A stretch of DNA of 64,000 bases from contig JBAOKB010000159.1 in assembly GCA_037044905.1 (NCBI GenBank), positions 434,001 through 498,000 of the forward strand, given 5' to 3'. The translations under genes were made by a program, and so were the position numbers. Position 1 is the stretch's first letter; the number at the start of each line of letters is the position of its first letter. The DNA is from Hortaea werneckii (Eukaryota; Ascomycota; Dothideomycetes; Mycosphaerellales; Teratosphaeriaceae). Of the stretch, positions 22,746-34,687 are shown in pieces. Below the pieces are notes generated by a model. The model did not search any database. It saw only the letters and a program-made list of their open reading frames with translations, and had not been told where the DNA came from.

Positions 22746-23324
22746 TTAGGCGCGCGAAAAAGATAAGGCAGCGCCGATCCTCCTCATCAACTTTCCGCCA
22801 ACATCTCTAAGTCCGATGAAACCGCTTGTGTTGGTACTTGTGCTGGAACCGCAGATGGAAGAGGAGGTGTTGCTATCGCTGGTACTAGAATCGCTAGCAT
22901 CAACAGGACAAGTGGCGCCAGATGCGGCAGCACAGCCTCCCAAGAATTCTTGATAACGTCAGCCATTGCAATCGGTGTCGGGACAGGACGACATACCGCA
23001 GCTAGTCGAAGACGAAGAAGAGGTCACATTGCTTGAGGTCTCGCTGCTTGACGTCGAGCCGCCAAGGGAGGAATCGCTGGTGCTACTCCCTGTCGGGCTG
23101 TCTGCTGAGTTCCCGCCGTCGTCTCCACCTACGAGTCCCCCAAGGAGCTGACGACGCTCGAATGCGTTGAGGTGCTCCAAAATGTCACGAACTTCAAGCT
23201 CGCGGGTGATGAGTTCCTTGGGTCGTAGATGCCCAGCGGACGAGAGCTGCGTGCGAGCGTACAAGGGGGATGCAACGGCGGTCGAGGCCAGCAGAGTAGT
23301 GGCGAGAATGTTTGAGAAGTGCAT
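22746..23324 (-). CDS. Small secreted cysteine-containing protein (candidate effector or cell-surface peptide)
   Basis: A 176-residue protein from two exons, 23324-22997 and 22948-22746. The first 19 residues (MHFSNILATTLLASTAVAS) are a clear signal peptide. A charged helix follows, with a dibasic RR site (AFERRQLLGG), then a Ser/Thr/Gly-rich linker and four cysteines at 109, 115, 123 and 142. The 48-nt intron (22996-22949; GTATGT donor, CTGAC branch site, AAG acceptor) is a multiple of three and contains an in-frame TGA, so retention would give a 121-residue form with two different extra cysteines. No known domain seen. Splicing is supported by the motif set and by Cys/Ser composition on both sides. 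It is convergent with the TFIIIC gene. Confidence 0.72.
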
Positions 23325-24901
23325 AGTCTTTTAAGTTTGTTCCTGCAAGCGAATGATTCGATCTAGCAAACACAGAGAAAATAGAGACAGAGGGGAAGTA
23401 CAAGGGCGAACGTATCCGTCTTCGAAGGCGACAGCGGATCCAATATTTATCAATCTTGAAAAGGCAGTCTTCCAGACACCGTGGGGTATACGAGATACAG
23501 AAGACTCTTTGTCGGTAGCTTTGACCTACCATAAGGCCTCGCGCATTGTTGGCGCCTGCATCGTGTAAAGTATGAATGACAGGCGAAAACGTCAAAAGGG
23601 CCATCTACTAGGGATCCGAGGTTGGATCAGAATGGTCCACTTGTGTATTAGAGAGGGAGCACTCCGCTAGTGCAGTCTTGCTAGTGCTCACTTGGCGTTG
23701 AAGCGGCGACCCGATATACTGCGAGAACAGTGTGAAAGTCGGAACCTACACGCGCTCTAACGCTCTAATTCGTAGAAGCCAAGAGTAGGTAGGTCTTTGG
23801 TCTCGCCCATCAAGTGCCACAGCCTCGGATGCCGAAGTGTTGCGAGAAAGACTCGCCACCTAGAACTCTGCGTGGGCACGCAGAAGCGGCGCTGCCTTTG
23901 ATGACAGGTCGGTTTTTAACTTTATGACAGGATGTACCTCCTACGCACAGTAGACACCATCTTTCCACGGCCCATGATTAGTGCGAGCATGTAGCCGACT
24001 GTACGGCAGATGCGTTTTGCGGAACAGTGGGAATATGGACCGAACCCCGTGAACGACAGGGAAACGGGTGTTGGAGGTGCCCGGCAGCACAACGTTTCCA
24101 GCGGCATCTGCATGAGACGCTGCGCAGAGCGCACCTGTAGTTTAATCCATAGGTATCATGTCATTAATCGATTGCGGAGACTCCCATTGTCGACTCAATA
24201 GGCCTGATGATGTTGAATAGCATTTGCTACCTCGGAACTTGCATGGGCTTGCCTTTCCTTCATAGTCCAATTTTCGATCTCTATCACATTTCCCATCCTT
24301 GGTAGCTGCCGCTTGTGCACACCCTTCTTCCAGCCTCGGGCGCTCACCACAAAACCTTATTGATTGATATGATGCTCAAGGTAGTAATTGTGAAGAGGTC
24401 GGTAATTGATCGGAACTCGTGGTTGTCTATCAAGCCGGCTGCACGGCGTTCGCTCCCGCGGACGCGCGCAAAGGCCGAAGTCAAAGATCTGGAGTCCATT
24501 TCGGTGCCAAGCCTGATCGCGATCTATATCCGAGCTACATGATTCCACTTGGACAACAGTGTGAGCTTCATGAGCGTCTTTTCTGCCATTGCATTTAGGC
24601 CGTTTCGTCTTGCAAGACCTTCAAGGACCAAGCGGCGGCAACAGATGCCCTGACGATCTGTCGGGACGGGTAAAGCCGTCGTCCCGGTTCATCAAAGCCG
24701 TCTGACTTTTTAGGGCTCGGCCGACGACCGAGCTAGCGGCTGGCTATGCAGTGTGGCAGATGTAAAGGTCATCGCATCCGAAGGATACACGCTTGGACCG
24801 TAGAAACAATATACATCTCACTGGCACCGGGGCTTGATAGGCATTTGTCAAACGGGACCTACGAGAGAAGACGATCCCCTACCGGATTGATTCGCCACAA
24901 T
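23325..24901. other. Intergenic region, 1.6 kb
   Basis: Lies between the secreted-protein gene (-) and COA6 (+), which diverge. A GTAGGTAGGT motif occurs near 23787. No gene, RNA or repeat array is evident; short frames have no recognisable domain. Confidence 0.55.
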
Positions 24902-25336
24902 ATGGGTTGGTTCAGCACCGGCAACTCGCAGGCCGCACCACCTCCACCTGAGCCGTCGCAGGATGGTGGTTTCATCGCACCTGACAGGTCAGCAAGAGCA
25001 GTTTGTTGGGAGGGTCGAGACAATTTCTTCAAGTGTCTTGATCGGAATGGCATAGTAGACAGCGTGAAAGAGGATGAGAAGGCGAGACAGGCTTGCGCGC
25101 CGGAGCTTGCGCAGTTTGAGAAGGCTTGCGCCAGTAGCTGGGTATGAGGTCCACCAATTGGGCTCAAACAAAGGGTGTTGGGGCTGACGGCGTGGCAGGT
25201 CACATATTTCAAAAAACGGCGAGTGATGGAATACCAGCGAGATCAGACGTTGAAGAAGCTCAATGCAGAGGGAGCTACCCCTATGGACTCGTCCACGGCA
25301 GGCGGCGCTGGCGCTGCTGCATTGAGGGGAAAATAA
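24902..25336 (+). CDS. COA6: Cytochrome c oxidase assembly factor 6
   Basis: Coa6 is an intermembrane-space twin-cysteine protein needed for copper delivery to Cox2. The two exons (24902-25141, 25199-25336) flank a 57-nt intron with a CTGAC branch site and GGCAG acceptor, giving 125 residues. The diagnostic pair is present: Cys35/Cys45 (CX9C, CWEGRDNFFKC) and Cys65/Cys76 (CX10C, CAPELAQFEKAC). After the intron, the helix VTYFKKRRVMEYQRDQTLKKL completes the domain. The short Pro-rich N-terminus is usual for fungal members. The frame is intact. Confidence 0.93.
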
Positions 25337-26095
25337 AGGAGAGGACAGCGTGGAACTATACCCCTTGATGTTGCCACATGGACACTCGACCATCATTACC
25401 TGGCACGCCTGGATTGATCTTCGATTAGGCGCAATCGCAAGGCAGCGGAAGCCGAAGATGGAAAGGTAGTGGCGGCTCCACGCTTGGTACGACAGCAGTA
25501 ACAACACGACAAGACGGAGTCGCCGCGCCATGGATGCGATGAAGCCTGTTATAGCCGAGCGCGGTTTGGTTGGTGGCTGTCAGTCTCCCGCTTTGAAAGC
25601 TTTGTACAGTATTGTAGAATAGATTACCATTCTTCTTCCAATATGTATTCTATGGGAAAGAAGGTACCTTATCGATCCGCCCGATGTCTTACATACGGAT
25701 GAAACACCCTTGCGCGTGCTAGCGGCGCGAGCTGCTCTACTTCCTCCCAACACAAAGCCAGATACGGTATTTGGGACAGAAAGCCATGTGCTCTTTGCGT
25801 GCCCTTCCTTGCTTCGTGTAGACAGTCCAAATATCGGTTTGACAGTCTCCCACCTTGCAACTGATTGAACGACCGTTACAACGCCGGTATATCTTGCCGG
25901 CTAGCCGCTGAAATCCGTCTGCGCCGAAGTTGCGCGTTTCGCATTATCGAGAGATGACGTATGAGGGGCATCGCTGAATCAAACTCAGAGGACGACGCCC
26001 CCTCGATGCCCACAGTCTTGTGACGGCCGCCGATAGCGACGAGCTCGTTCTGTTATCCTCATTCCTTCGCAAGGCCCCGCCGTGAAGCAGACATC
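25337..26095. other. Intergenic region upstream of the oxysterol-binding protein gene
   Basis: 759 bp between two plus-strand genes. I see no coding potential or repeats. Confidence 0.55.
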
Positions 26096-27535
26096 ATGTT
26101 CAAGAAGTCGACACCTCCTCCGCCTGAGATGAGCGGTCAAAAGACACCGAATGCGGACACGACGAGTCCTACCTCATCTACTGCCGGCTCGCGTTCAAGC
26201 ACACCCAATCCCGGTGGTAACACGAAAGATGCAGAGAAATTGCCAGACGGCAAGACACCGGACGATAGCAGCAAATTGCGCACCTTCCTCTCTATCCTAA
26301 AACGCTTCATCGGTGTCACCGATATCGCTGCTGTCCGCTTCTCGCTACCGGCCCAGCTCCTCGAGCCCATTCCCAACCTGGAGTACTGGCACTACCTTGA
26401 CCGACCAGAGACATTCGTGGCTATCGGGGATAGTGAAGATGCGTTGGGCCGAATGCTTGGATGCTTGCGCTTTTGGTTTACAAAGGACCTAAAGTACGTA
26501 CACGGCAAGCCCTGCAAGCCATACAACAGCACGTTGGGCGAGTTCTTCAGGTGTCAGTGGCAGGTGGAAGATAGCGCAGGATCGTTGAGGGGAGAAGAAA
26601 CCAAGCCGAACTTGCAGCAGACGGTCGCCGCGCCAGAGGGCGGGACAACCAAGAACAAGCCGGTGAAGGTTTCGTATTTGACGGAGCAGACAAGCCATCA
26701 TCCGCCTGTGTCTGCCTTCTACGTCGACTGTCCGGACAAGGGAATAAGCGCTTGCGGATATGATCAGCTCAGTGCTAAATTCACCGGCACCAGCGTGAAA
26801 GTAACACCTGGGCAATACAACCAGGGCATCTTCGTGACACTCCACCGCCGGGACAATGAAGAATACCAGCTCACTCACCCTGCCGCTTTCTTGGGTGGCT
26901 TTTTGCGTGGCAACTTGTATGTGTCGGTTGCCGACACTTGCTTTATCACTTGTGCCAAGAACGGAATCAAAGTGATCCTGCATTACCTGGAAGAAGGTTA
27001 CTTTGGCAAGACACAGAACAAGGTAGAAGGCGTCGTGTACAAGTGTGATGTCGAGAAGGACAAGACTACCAGGATCAAAGACGTCTCGGATAAGGACGTC
27101 CTTGGCAGGATCGACGGATGCTGGATCGACAAGGTTTGGTTCTCTTACGGACCGACCGAGTTCAAGAAGGTGCCAGAAAAGGACAAGGTCCTCCTTATTG
27201 ACGTGAACCCGCTCAGACCAATTGGTAAAATCACACCGCCGATGGATGAGCAACTACGGAACGAGAGTCAAAGGTTCTGGAATGGCGTGACCGAGAGCAT
27301 CGGCGCCAAGCGCTTTAATGATGCTACGAACAGAAAGCAGGAGCTTGAGGAGCGGCAACGTGAGCGTGCGGCCGAGCGTAAGGCGCAACAGAAGGAGTGG
27401 CAACCGAGATTCTTCACGCAGGTCACGGAGCAGAATGGCAAGCCGCAGCTGACTGGGGAGGGCAAGCAGGTCATTGACCAGCTGCACCAGGACAAGTGGC
27501 ACTTGGAGGAGCCGACAGAGTACGGTGCCATTTAG
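26096..27535 (+). CDS. Oxysterol-binding protein (Osh/Kes1 type lipid transfer protein)
   Basis: A single-exon 479-residue protein made of a disordered Ser/Thr/Pro-rich leader (about 60 residues) and one OSBP-related lipid-binding domain. No PH or ankyrin domain is seen, as in the short Osh4/Kes1 group. The signature EQTSHHPP sits at residues 197-204 and KPYNSTLGEFF at 141-151. The family moves sterol or PI4P between membranes at contact sites. The C-terminal amphipathic, charged helix (QELEERQRERAAERKAQQKEWQPRFF) and the WHLEEPTEYGAI end are typical. Start chosen as the only reasonable ATG, at 26096. Confidence 0.92.
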   Translation: MFKKSTPPPPEMSGQKTPNADTTSPTSSTAGSRSSTPNPGGNTKDAEKLPDGKTPDDSSKLRTFLSILKRFIGVTDIAAVRFSLPAQLLEPIPNLEYWHYLDRPETFVAIGDSEDALGRMLGCLRFWFTKDLKYVHGKPCKPYNSTLGEFFRCQWQVEDSAGSLRGEETKPNLQQTVAAPEGGTTKNKPVKVSYLTEQTSHHPPVSAFYVDCPDKGISACGYDQLSAKFTGTSVKVTPGQYNQGIFVTLHRRDNEEYQLTHPAAFLGGFLRGNLYVSVADTCFITCAKNGIKVILHYLEEGYFGKTQNKVEGVVYKCDVEKDKTTRIKDVSDKDVLGRIDGCWIDKVWFSYGPTEFKKVPEKDKVLLIDVNPLRPIGKITPPMDEQLRNESQRFWNGVTESIGAKRFNDATNRKQELEERQRERAAERKAQQKEWQPRFFTQVTEQNGKPQLTGEGKQVIDQLHQDKWHLEEPTEYGAI

Positions 27536-29285
27536 ATAGTGCATCGCAGTTGCAATCGGGGTTCGCGGCGCTGCGCGCATTGCTGCAAGGTGTTCAGGCG
27601 TTCGGACAATTAATGAGAGCCACAGAGCTTGGCAATGAGCATTTGGACGGGAAGAGTTTTTAGGACGGTATTATCGATAGCATTTGGTATAGATGTACCT
27701 TCACCCTCACGCTAGACGTCAAAATGCCAGACGCTACACAGTGGTGTCTAAATCTGTTGGAAGAGCGCAGCCTTGTAAAGCGGGGCGCGGCCGCGCAGTC
27801 GTCTACGAGAAGGCGTGTTCACGTGACCAGCTTATATTGTGCAAGCATGTTTGAAGGTCAGGGACAATGATTAGGTGAGTGAACGTGCACAATGATCCTC
27901 GATAGAAAATGACAAGCCCTCGGGCATTGCCAGTGGGAGAGGGGTGACAAATCGTGCAAGCTATTGCAAGTACCTAGCATCGAAACACAAAACGACGCAC
28001 GAAGGTCCCGCGGCGGGCAATACGGGACTGATAAAGAGGAGCAGGCTTCGCTTATTCGGAGCGATATGATGACGCCGGGCGTTTTGTTGGCGGGCTGGCA
28101 TGCAGTCTGGAAGCTTGGCCTCATCCTGCTAGATGTGGTCGATTTCTGGACGCTCGCCGTCAGTGAGTACCTTGTGTGCAGCTTACACGTCTCAAGTAGT
28201 CGTCTACGCCCTCTGAACGGCCAGACTGGCATGCGGCTGCGCTAATATCGGCAATCGAATGCACAGAACGAGCAAGTGTGACGTGAATGGCCGTGTCTCT
28301 TTGTACCATCCGTGAGTAGTCCCAGTCTGATGATCCAGGCTCGTTTCGGGGAGCGACCTGATCAGCGACGCGCGCCTCTCGAACGATCATGGATCCATAA
28401 TGATATCAGCCTCGCCCTTGATATTCGCGCACTCGCCATGACCATGACCATGACCATTGATTCTCACTGCCGCCCGCAGAACTGGCAAGGAGCAGCACAG
28501 AATCTCCGAGTCGCGGCGGTGGAGCCAATACCTCATTTTAGGCTCGGACGCACAGACCTCTCATTCTATCACCCACGATCTGTCGGCAGCATGAGCAAGC
28601 TCCAATCAAACGAGGCGGATGTTTGGGAATGTGTCACTGCCTGGCGACGTCTCTGCCATGTCCACTGTCGGGACAGCATGGTAGAGCGACTGTATGAAGC
28701 CCTCTCTCTTGCTCTGCCCACCATAGTTGCGTCTCGCTCCTGGAACGCCTGCCTCTGCTTGTCCTCTGCTGTTCCAGCAGCAGCCATGGGCGCGCTAAGT
28801 CAGCCGCTCGGCGGCAACACCCGGCTGGCTGCTCTCTCTCCAGCAGCTGCTTCCTGCTGCTGGCACCGCTTGAGCGCAGTCAGAGACAACCAGAAGACCG
28901 GCACCATCGGGCCAGAGCCGCGCATACTTCGCTAGGTGAGTTCTTGCCAGGCTAAGCTTTCCTCTGCACCTGTATCGCCGTCCCCCAAGGCATGATGCCA
29001 CCCTTCCTGTCCCCCCGTCGCTTACATCTGCGCGTGCCTGGCACGTCAACCCCGCTGGCAGTGGAGCGCCTCGGGCTGAGCGTGAGGTGCGATATCGAAC
29101 CCTCGCACACCGCACGAGACTCGACGCGTCCGCCCAGTCGCGCCATCCCCCCTCTTTGTTTACTCTCCATGGACTTCACTCCTCCCCTTGACGCTCGCCT
29201 CTCGACATGTGACGGCCTTGCGCACCAGCCCCGATGCTAACCATGTCGCGCTCTCTAGCCGTCTTTGCGACCACCTGGCAGCGAC
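27536..29285. other. Long intergenic or 5' leader region before SWI1
   Basis: 1.75 kb between two plus-strand genes. It includes a short GACCAT repeat near 28438-28458 and C/T-rich sequence from about 28700 to 29270, consistent with promoter and leader. A 207-codon frame at 28312-28935 shows no domain and is not called. Confidence 0.5.
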
Positions 29286-32283
29286 ATGAACCAATGGCCG
29301 GGCGGAGCTCCGAATGGCACCATGTTCCCTCAATCGGCCTCAGGCCCCATCAACCCCGCCGCCATGTATAATAATCCTTCCTTCGACATGAACAGCCAAT
29401 TCGCCCAGGGCTTTGCGAACAACAGCACGAACGCGACGCCGAACCCAGGCTTCCCGACTCAGGCCTTCCAACCCCCGCCCAGCGTCGTACCTGCCAAAAG
29501 AGGCTTCGACGGTTCACCGCAGCAGCCGCAGCCGTCGCGTTCGCAGACACCCAACTTCGCCTTCCCGGGCCAGCAACAGCCCGCTGGGCAGCAGTTTCCT
29601 AATGCGCCAACCCCGTATCAACACCTCCAGCAGCCAGCCACGAGCAATCATGCCACACCATCCCCTACGATGCAGAACCAAGCCTTTAGACCCCCACCGC
29701 AACCGCAACCACAACCACAACCGCGTATGCCAAACGCGTCCCCGAGCCCTTTTCCACCGCAACATCAACAGTCCGGTAGTTTTGGTGGGTCAATGCCGCC
29801 TGGTACACCTCAGCAGGCGGGCGCGCACGCTAGCATGCCGCAACCTGGTCAGGCATGGAATCAGGGCATGGGGATGACGCCGAATAGCATGTCCATGTCC
29901 GGCATGCAATCATCTATGCCCGGCGCGATGAACCCTCAGAACGTGCAGAGGCAATACCAGATGAAGCTCATGCAGCAGCAAGAGATGATGCGTCGTAACG
30001 GCATGGCGCCTCCTCGAAATATGGGGGCCCAACCAGGTAGCATGGGCGGCTTCAGCGGCCAGCAGGGCGGTGTTCCGCCTGCATCGAACGGACAGCTGGC
30101 GAACGCCCAAGCAATGGCGGCCAACCAGCAGAAGCGGCGAAACTTCTTGACGACGTTGCAAGCGCAGGTACAGGGACAAGGGAAGCCTTTCGACCCTGCA
30201 CCCAAGGTTGGTGGCAAGCCAGTGGATCTGTACATGCTCTGGTCTATTGTCGCGTCAGTGGGTGGATCTCAAAACGTTGAACGACAAGGCCAGTGGCAAG
30301 CTGTCGCCAACAAACTTGGATTCATGCAACCACAGTTCATGACAGCACCTGAGGAGCTTAAACAGCTGTTTTTGAATTATGTGACCGAGTACGAACGGCG
30401 ATGGTGGCAAGTAAAGGCGCAGCAGAAGCAAGAGCAGGCACGCAACTATGCGCACCAAATGGCCGGGTATGGAGGACCATCGCAAAACTCGCCAACAAAA
30501 ATGATGCCGCCGCAGCCACAGACTCAACCGAATCAGATGGCCCAGCTCCAGCAGAACCAGCCTCTCTCGCAACCACCCAATGCCACTCCTGTCCAAGCGC
30601 ATACACCAATGATGCAAAACGGGATGGCCACACCGCAGCAGATGATGAATCACCGGCGCAATAGTAGTATCAAAAAACCGGACCAAATGACTCCCCAGGC
30701 TGCGAATCAAAGCCTTACCGCACCCTCACCCCAGTCGGGACCCAAAGTGCAGAGGTCACCTTCACTCAAGCGAGAGTCTCCTGCAGCAGTAATGAAAAGC
30801 GAAGAGCCTCAAAGCACAAATTATGAACCTAATACACGAACCATTGAGTCTGACGGTGGCTACGATGTTTCAGCATTGCATGAGCTTGGTAACATGATTG
30901 CCAGAGCGAAGCCGAATATGCCGACGATAGATGAGATGGGAGTCATTGATATGCGAGCCATCACACGCAGCCTCGAATCCGGCATACACGGCGAGGTTCG
31001 ATATGCCCTCGATGCCCTTACCATCATCTCAAGGGACGAAAGAATCCACTTTGAGTTGGAGAAGTGTGAAGATCTTATCGATGTCATCGTTGACTGTGCC
31101 GAAGACCAAGTTGAAAGGCTCTCCGAGGATGCTGCAGAGGTATCTGATGCCCTGGATCTCGCTTCGTATGAGGATAATGCGTGGAGCACGTGTTGAGACC
31201 GAGACGCTGCAAGACGTGCCTGCATTCGGAACACGAGAGTACGAACTCGATCGTTCAGCAGACCGCTTGATTGCTATCACCACGATTCTACGGAACTTCT
31301 CGTTCTTTGAGCACAATCACCCGTTGCTCACCTCGGCGCCTCTGCTGAAGTGGCTCAGTAATGCGATTAGATTGCTAGGCACACGGAACATGTTGTTGAG
31401 GACGTTCTACAACACGCTAGATTTCTACAAGGACATGATCACGTTCTTATCAAACATTACGCAAAGCCTAGAACTGCCAGGGCGAGACGATGCTCTGCAT
31501 GTTTTGCATTTTCTTCTGGCTTTTGCGCCTCAGCCTGCGCCTAGCTACGCCGAAAGCGGTGGGAATGTTAGATTTGCAAGTTTCGTGCCAGCTGTTCATC
31601 GGTTCCTGCCACCTGCAGTCGATTGCCTGGCAAAGCTGCTAGCACGACAAGATCCGAACAGAATGCTGTACCGAAGCATTTTCACGGCTCCGAGCTCTTC
31701 ACTTGCTGCGTCAGAGTCGCCTCTTGACCTTTTGACTCGAGCGTTCGCTTTATCCATATCGGTCTTGCCTGATCGGTCAAAGGGCACGTTGTATAACAAT
31801 ACACAGCTTCGAATCGTAGAAGCGCGTAAGTCATACCTTTGTCAAGGCATGCTTGCGGCGGACATACTCGCCTCGTTAGCACCTAGCACAAACACAGAAC
31901 TAGCAAGGTCATGGATTGAAAGCGAAGACGGCTGGGCGGTGGGACTGCTCAACTTGAGTGCCCTGCTTTCCATCGATCGTTCACAGCCCAGCGGACCCGG
32001 TAAAGGGCAGCTCGGCCTTGACACCGAGACTTTCAAGCTGATCACTAATCGCGCCTTATCAATGTTTAAGCGGTTGGCTGAAAAGGCCGGGAAGGGTGCT
32101 GGATCGAGAGCCGTGCCCAATGGCGTCATGAATGGCGATTCACACGCGGAAGAAGACGATGTTGGTCCGAAGTGGGAAGGTATACCACAAGGTCATTCTA
32201 TTCTCGGTGCGTTGATGATGCCGAATACGGATAAGGCAGCTCTGGGGCTGCTGTGTCACTTGCATGAGATGGTCATGCAGTAG
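29286..32283 (+). CDS. SWI1: SWI/SNF subunit Swi1 with ARID domain (one frame break)
   Basis: Swi1 is the ARID subunit of the SWI/SNF nucleosome remodeller. The N-terminal 280 residues are Gln/Pro/Met/Asn-rich and disordered. The ARID domain lies at about residues 283-375 (KRRNFLTTLQAQVQG, DLYMLWSIVASVGG, WQAVANKLGF, LNYVTEYERRWW). A second Gln/Pro-rich stretch is followed by the helical C-terminal domain of the Swi1 family (TREYELDRSADRLIAITTILRNFSFFEHN). The frame changes at about 31175-31177. Here one base seems extra: dropping one A from GATAATGCG reads S-Y-E-D-M-R-G-A-R-V-E. This is opposite in sign to the other breaks in the window. Joined length is about 998 residues. The Met at 29286 is the first in frame. 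Confidence 0.88.
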
Positions 32284-32994
32284 GATTGCGATGTACTATG
32301 TGAGAATATATGGGAACTCCGAGTTACGTGCCGTTGGGTTCTTGGAGAGATGGCGACTTCATTCATCAGCATGAAGATCTTTTAGTAGCGAATTTCGAGC
32401 CAACAGTCGTGTGTATATGAGCTTCTTTACACCTATCAAAGTACAGACCAAAGAACACGTTTCTATTTCTAAGGCGTAGATGGTTTGGGTGCATGCGGTC
32501 TACAGTATAGCCGCCTCTCGCTTGCGCAGATGTGCCTCCTGGCTGGGGATGGAGCGGGGGGGGGACTGCTGCAACTTAGATAGGATAGCGACATGTGATG
32601 ATTGATGTCCTCGCGAGACATGAGTTCAACCACTGTGATTGGGCCGAGTGCAAGTTGTCAATGCATCCTCGTTTGGAAGAACATGCTTAATTAGGGCCAC
32701 GAAGCGACGGGTTGGCGAGGTCTTTGTGTTGTGGTGATGGGGTTATTCACATTTCACAAGCTGTCCTCTTCTCTGGACCCTGGATTGTGCACCAAATCCC
32801 TGGGGTAAGCTGTACTGTGCTGTGCTGCGCTGCCCTCCGCCGCCCGCTCGGCTTCCCATTTATATTAACAATCAACTCTCTGCCCTGACATTCCTTCTGG
32901 ACACGTCTCTACATCCCCGTCTCGATTATCACAGACTGAACGACGGTCGACGGTCCTTTCTCATCTTCGAATCAGACCTGGAGTCGACGACAAG
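32284..32994. other. Intergenic region SWI1 / PDI
   Basis: 711 bp containing the SWI1 3' flank and the PDI promoter. A G-run lies near 32559-32566 and GCTGTGCTG-type repeats near 32815-32830. No gene seen. Confidence 0.55.
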
Positions 32995-34687
32995 ATGAAG
33001 TACTCTTTCGCCCTCGCTGGGCTGGCGGCACTGGCTACCGCTAGCGATGTCCACGATCTTACCAAGGATACCTTTGAGCCTTTTGTGAAGGAGCATGGCC
33101 TCGTGCTCGCTGAGTGTACGTTTCCGATCATGATCTACATCAATGACAGGAAGACCTCGATTGACTGACGATTCTTCTCTCTTATCTAGTCTTCGCGCCA
33201 TGGTGCGGTCACTGCAAGGCCCTCGCGCCCGAGTACGAAGAAGCGGCCACCTCGCTCAAAGACAAGGAGATCCCCCTCGCCAAGGTCGACTGCACTGCCG
33301 AGCAGGAGCTCTGCCAGGAGTACGGAATCGAGGGCTACCCAACCATGAAGGTCTTCCGTGGCCCTTCCAACATCTCGCCTTACGCCGGCGCCCGTAAGGC
33401 TCAGGCTATCGTCTCCTACATGACCAAGCAGAGCATGCCCAGCGTCAGCCTGCTCCAGAACAAGGACTCGCTGGAGGAGTTCAAGACGGCGGACAAGGTC
33501 GTGCTGGTTGGTTTCTTCGGAAAGGACGACAAGAGCAGCAACGCCACATTCGGCGAAGTCGCGGACAAGCTTAGGGACAACTTCCTTTTCGGCGCCACCT
33601 CTGACGAGGCTCTGGCCAAGGCTGAGGGTGTCTCGCAGCCGGCCATCGTTCTTTACAAGGCCTTTGACGAGGGCAAGAACACTTTCGAGGAGGGTTTCAC
33701 GGAGGAAAGCATTGCCGAGTTCGCAAAGGTTGCCTCCACGCCTCTGATCGGCGAAGTTGGACCTGAGACGTACGCTGGATACATGGCGGTAAGTTGAAGC
33801 TGCAATCTGGCACTTGTATACTCTATCTGACATTTCCTCTCCAGGCTGGCATCCCGCTCGCATACATCTTCGCCGAGACTCCTGAGGAGCGCGAGAAACT
33901 CTCCAAGACTCTGAAGCCCGTTGCCGAGAAGCAGAAGGGCAAGATCAACTTCGCGACTATCGACGCTAAGGCCTTTGGCCAACATGGCGGCAACCTGAAC
34001 CTCGAGGTCGGCAACTGGCCCGCCTTTGCCATCCAGGACACGCAGAAGAGCCAGAAGTTCCCGTACCCAACCCAGGGATCGGAGAAGGAGCTCTCGGCCA
34101 AGAACATTGGCAAGTTTGTTGACGAATATGTGGCTGGCAAGGTCGAGCCATCCGTCAAGTCTGAGCCTATCCCGGAGAAGCAAGAGGGCCCGACCACGAT
34201 TGTCGTCGCGAAGAACTACCAGGACATCGTGATGGACGACAACAAGGATGTCCTGGTCGAGTTCTACGCGCCGTGGTGTGGTCACTGCAAGGCTCTCGCA
34301 CCCAAGTACGATGACCTGGCTTCCAAGTTCAAGCCTTTCAGCGACAAGGTCACGATCGCCAAGGTCGACGCCACTATGAACGATGTGCCAGAGGAGATCG
34401 CCGGCTTCCCTACCATCAAGCTCTTCAAGGCTGGCGCTAAGGACTCTCCGGTTGAGTACTCTGGCTCCAGGACTGTTGAGGACCTGGCCAACTTCGTCCG
34501 CGACAACGGCTCCAACCACGTCGACATCTCCGGCGCAGACGGCGAGAAGACTGAGGGTGTCGAGACCGACAACATGCCGAGGCAAGCTCCTGCCGCTACG
34601 GAGGGCGTGAAGGAGAAGGTCGCCAAGGCGGCTGAGAAGATCAAGGATGCTGCCGTCGATGAGGATGAGCCGCATGACGAGCTTTAA
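32995..34687 (+). CDS. pdi1: Protein disulfide isomerase
   Basis: PDI forms and rearranges disulfides in the ER lumen. Three exons (32995-33115, 33190-33788, 33845-34687) give 520 residues with intact frames. A signal peptide (MKYSFALAGLAALATAS) precedes thioredoxin domain a with CGHC at residues 46-49. Two b-type domains lack active-site cysteines. Domain a' has CGHC at 385-388, and the acidic C-terminal tail ends in the retention signal HDEL. This a-b-b'-a' order and length are standard for the family. The introns have GTACGT/CTAG and GTAAGT/CCAG borders. Confidence 0.96.

Noticed and set aside
28312..28935. A 207-codon plus-strand frame upstream of SWI1
   Set aside because: It has no domain, is rich in Arg/Ser/Leu as expected of random GC-rich frames, and overlaps frames on the other strand. 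It more likely is SWI1 promoter or leader.
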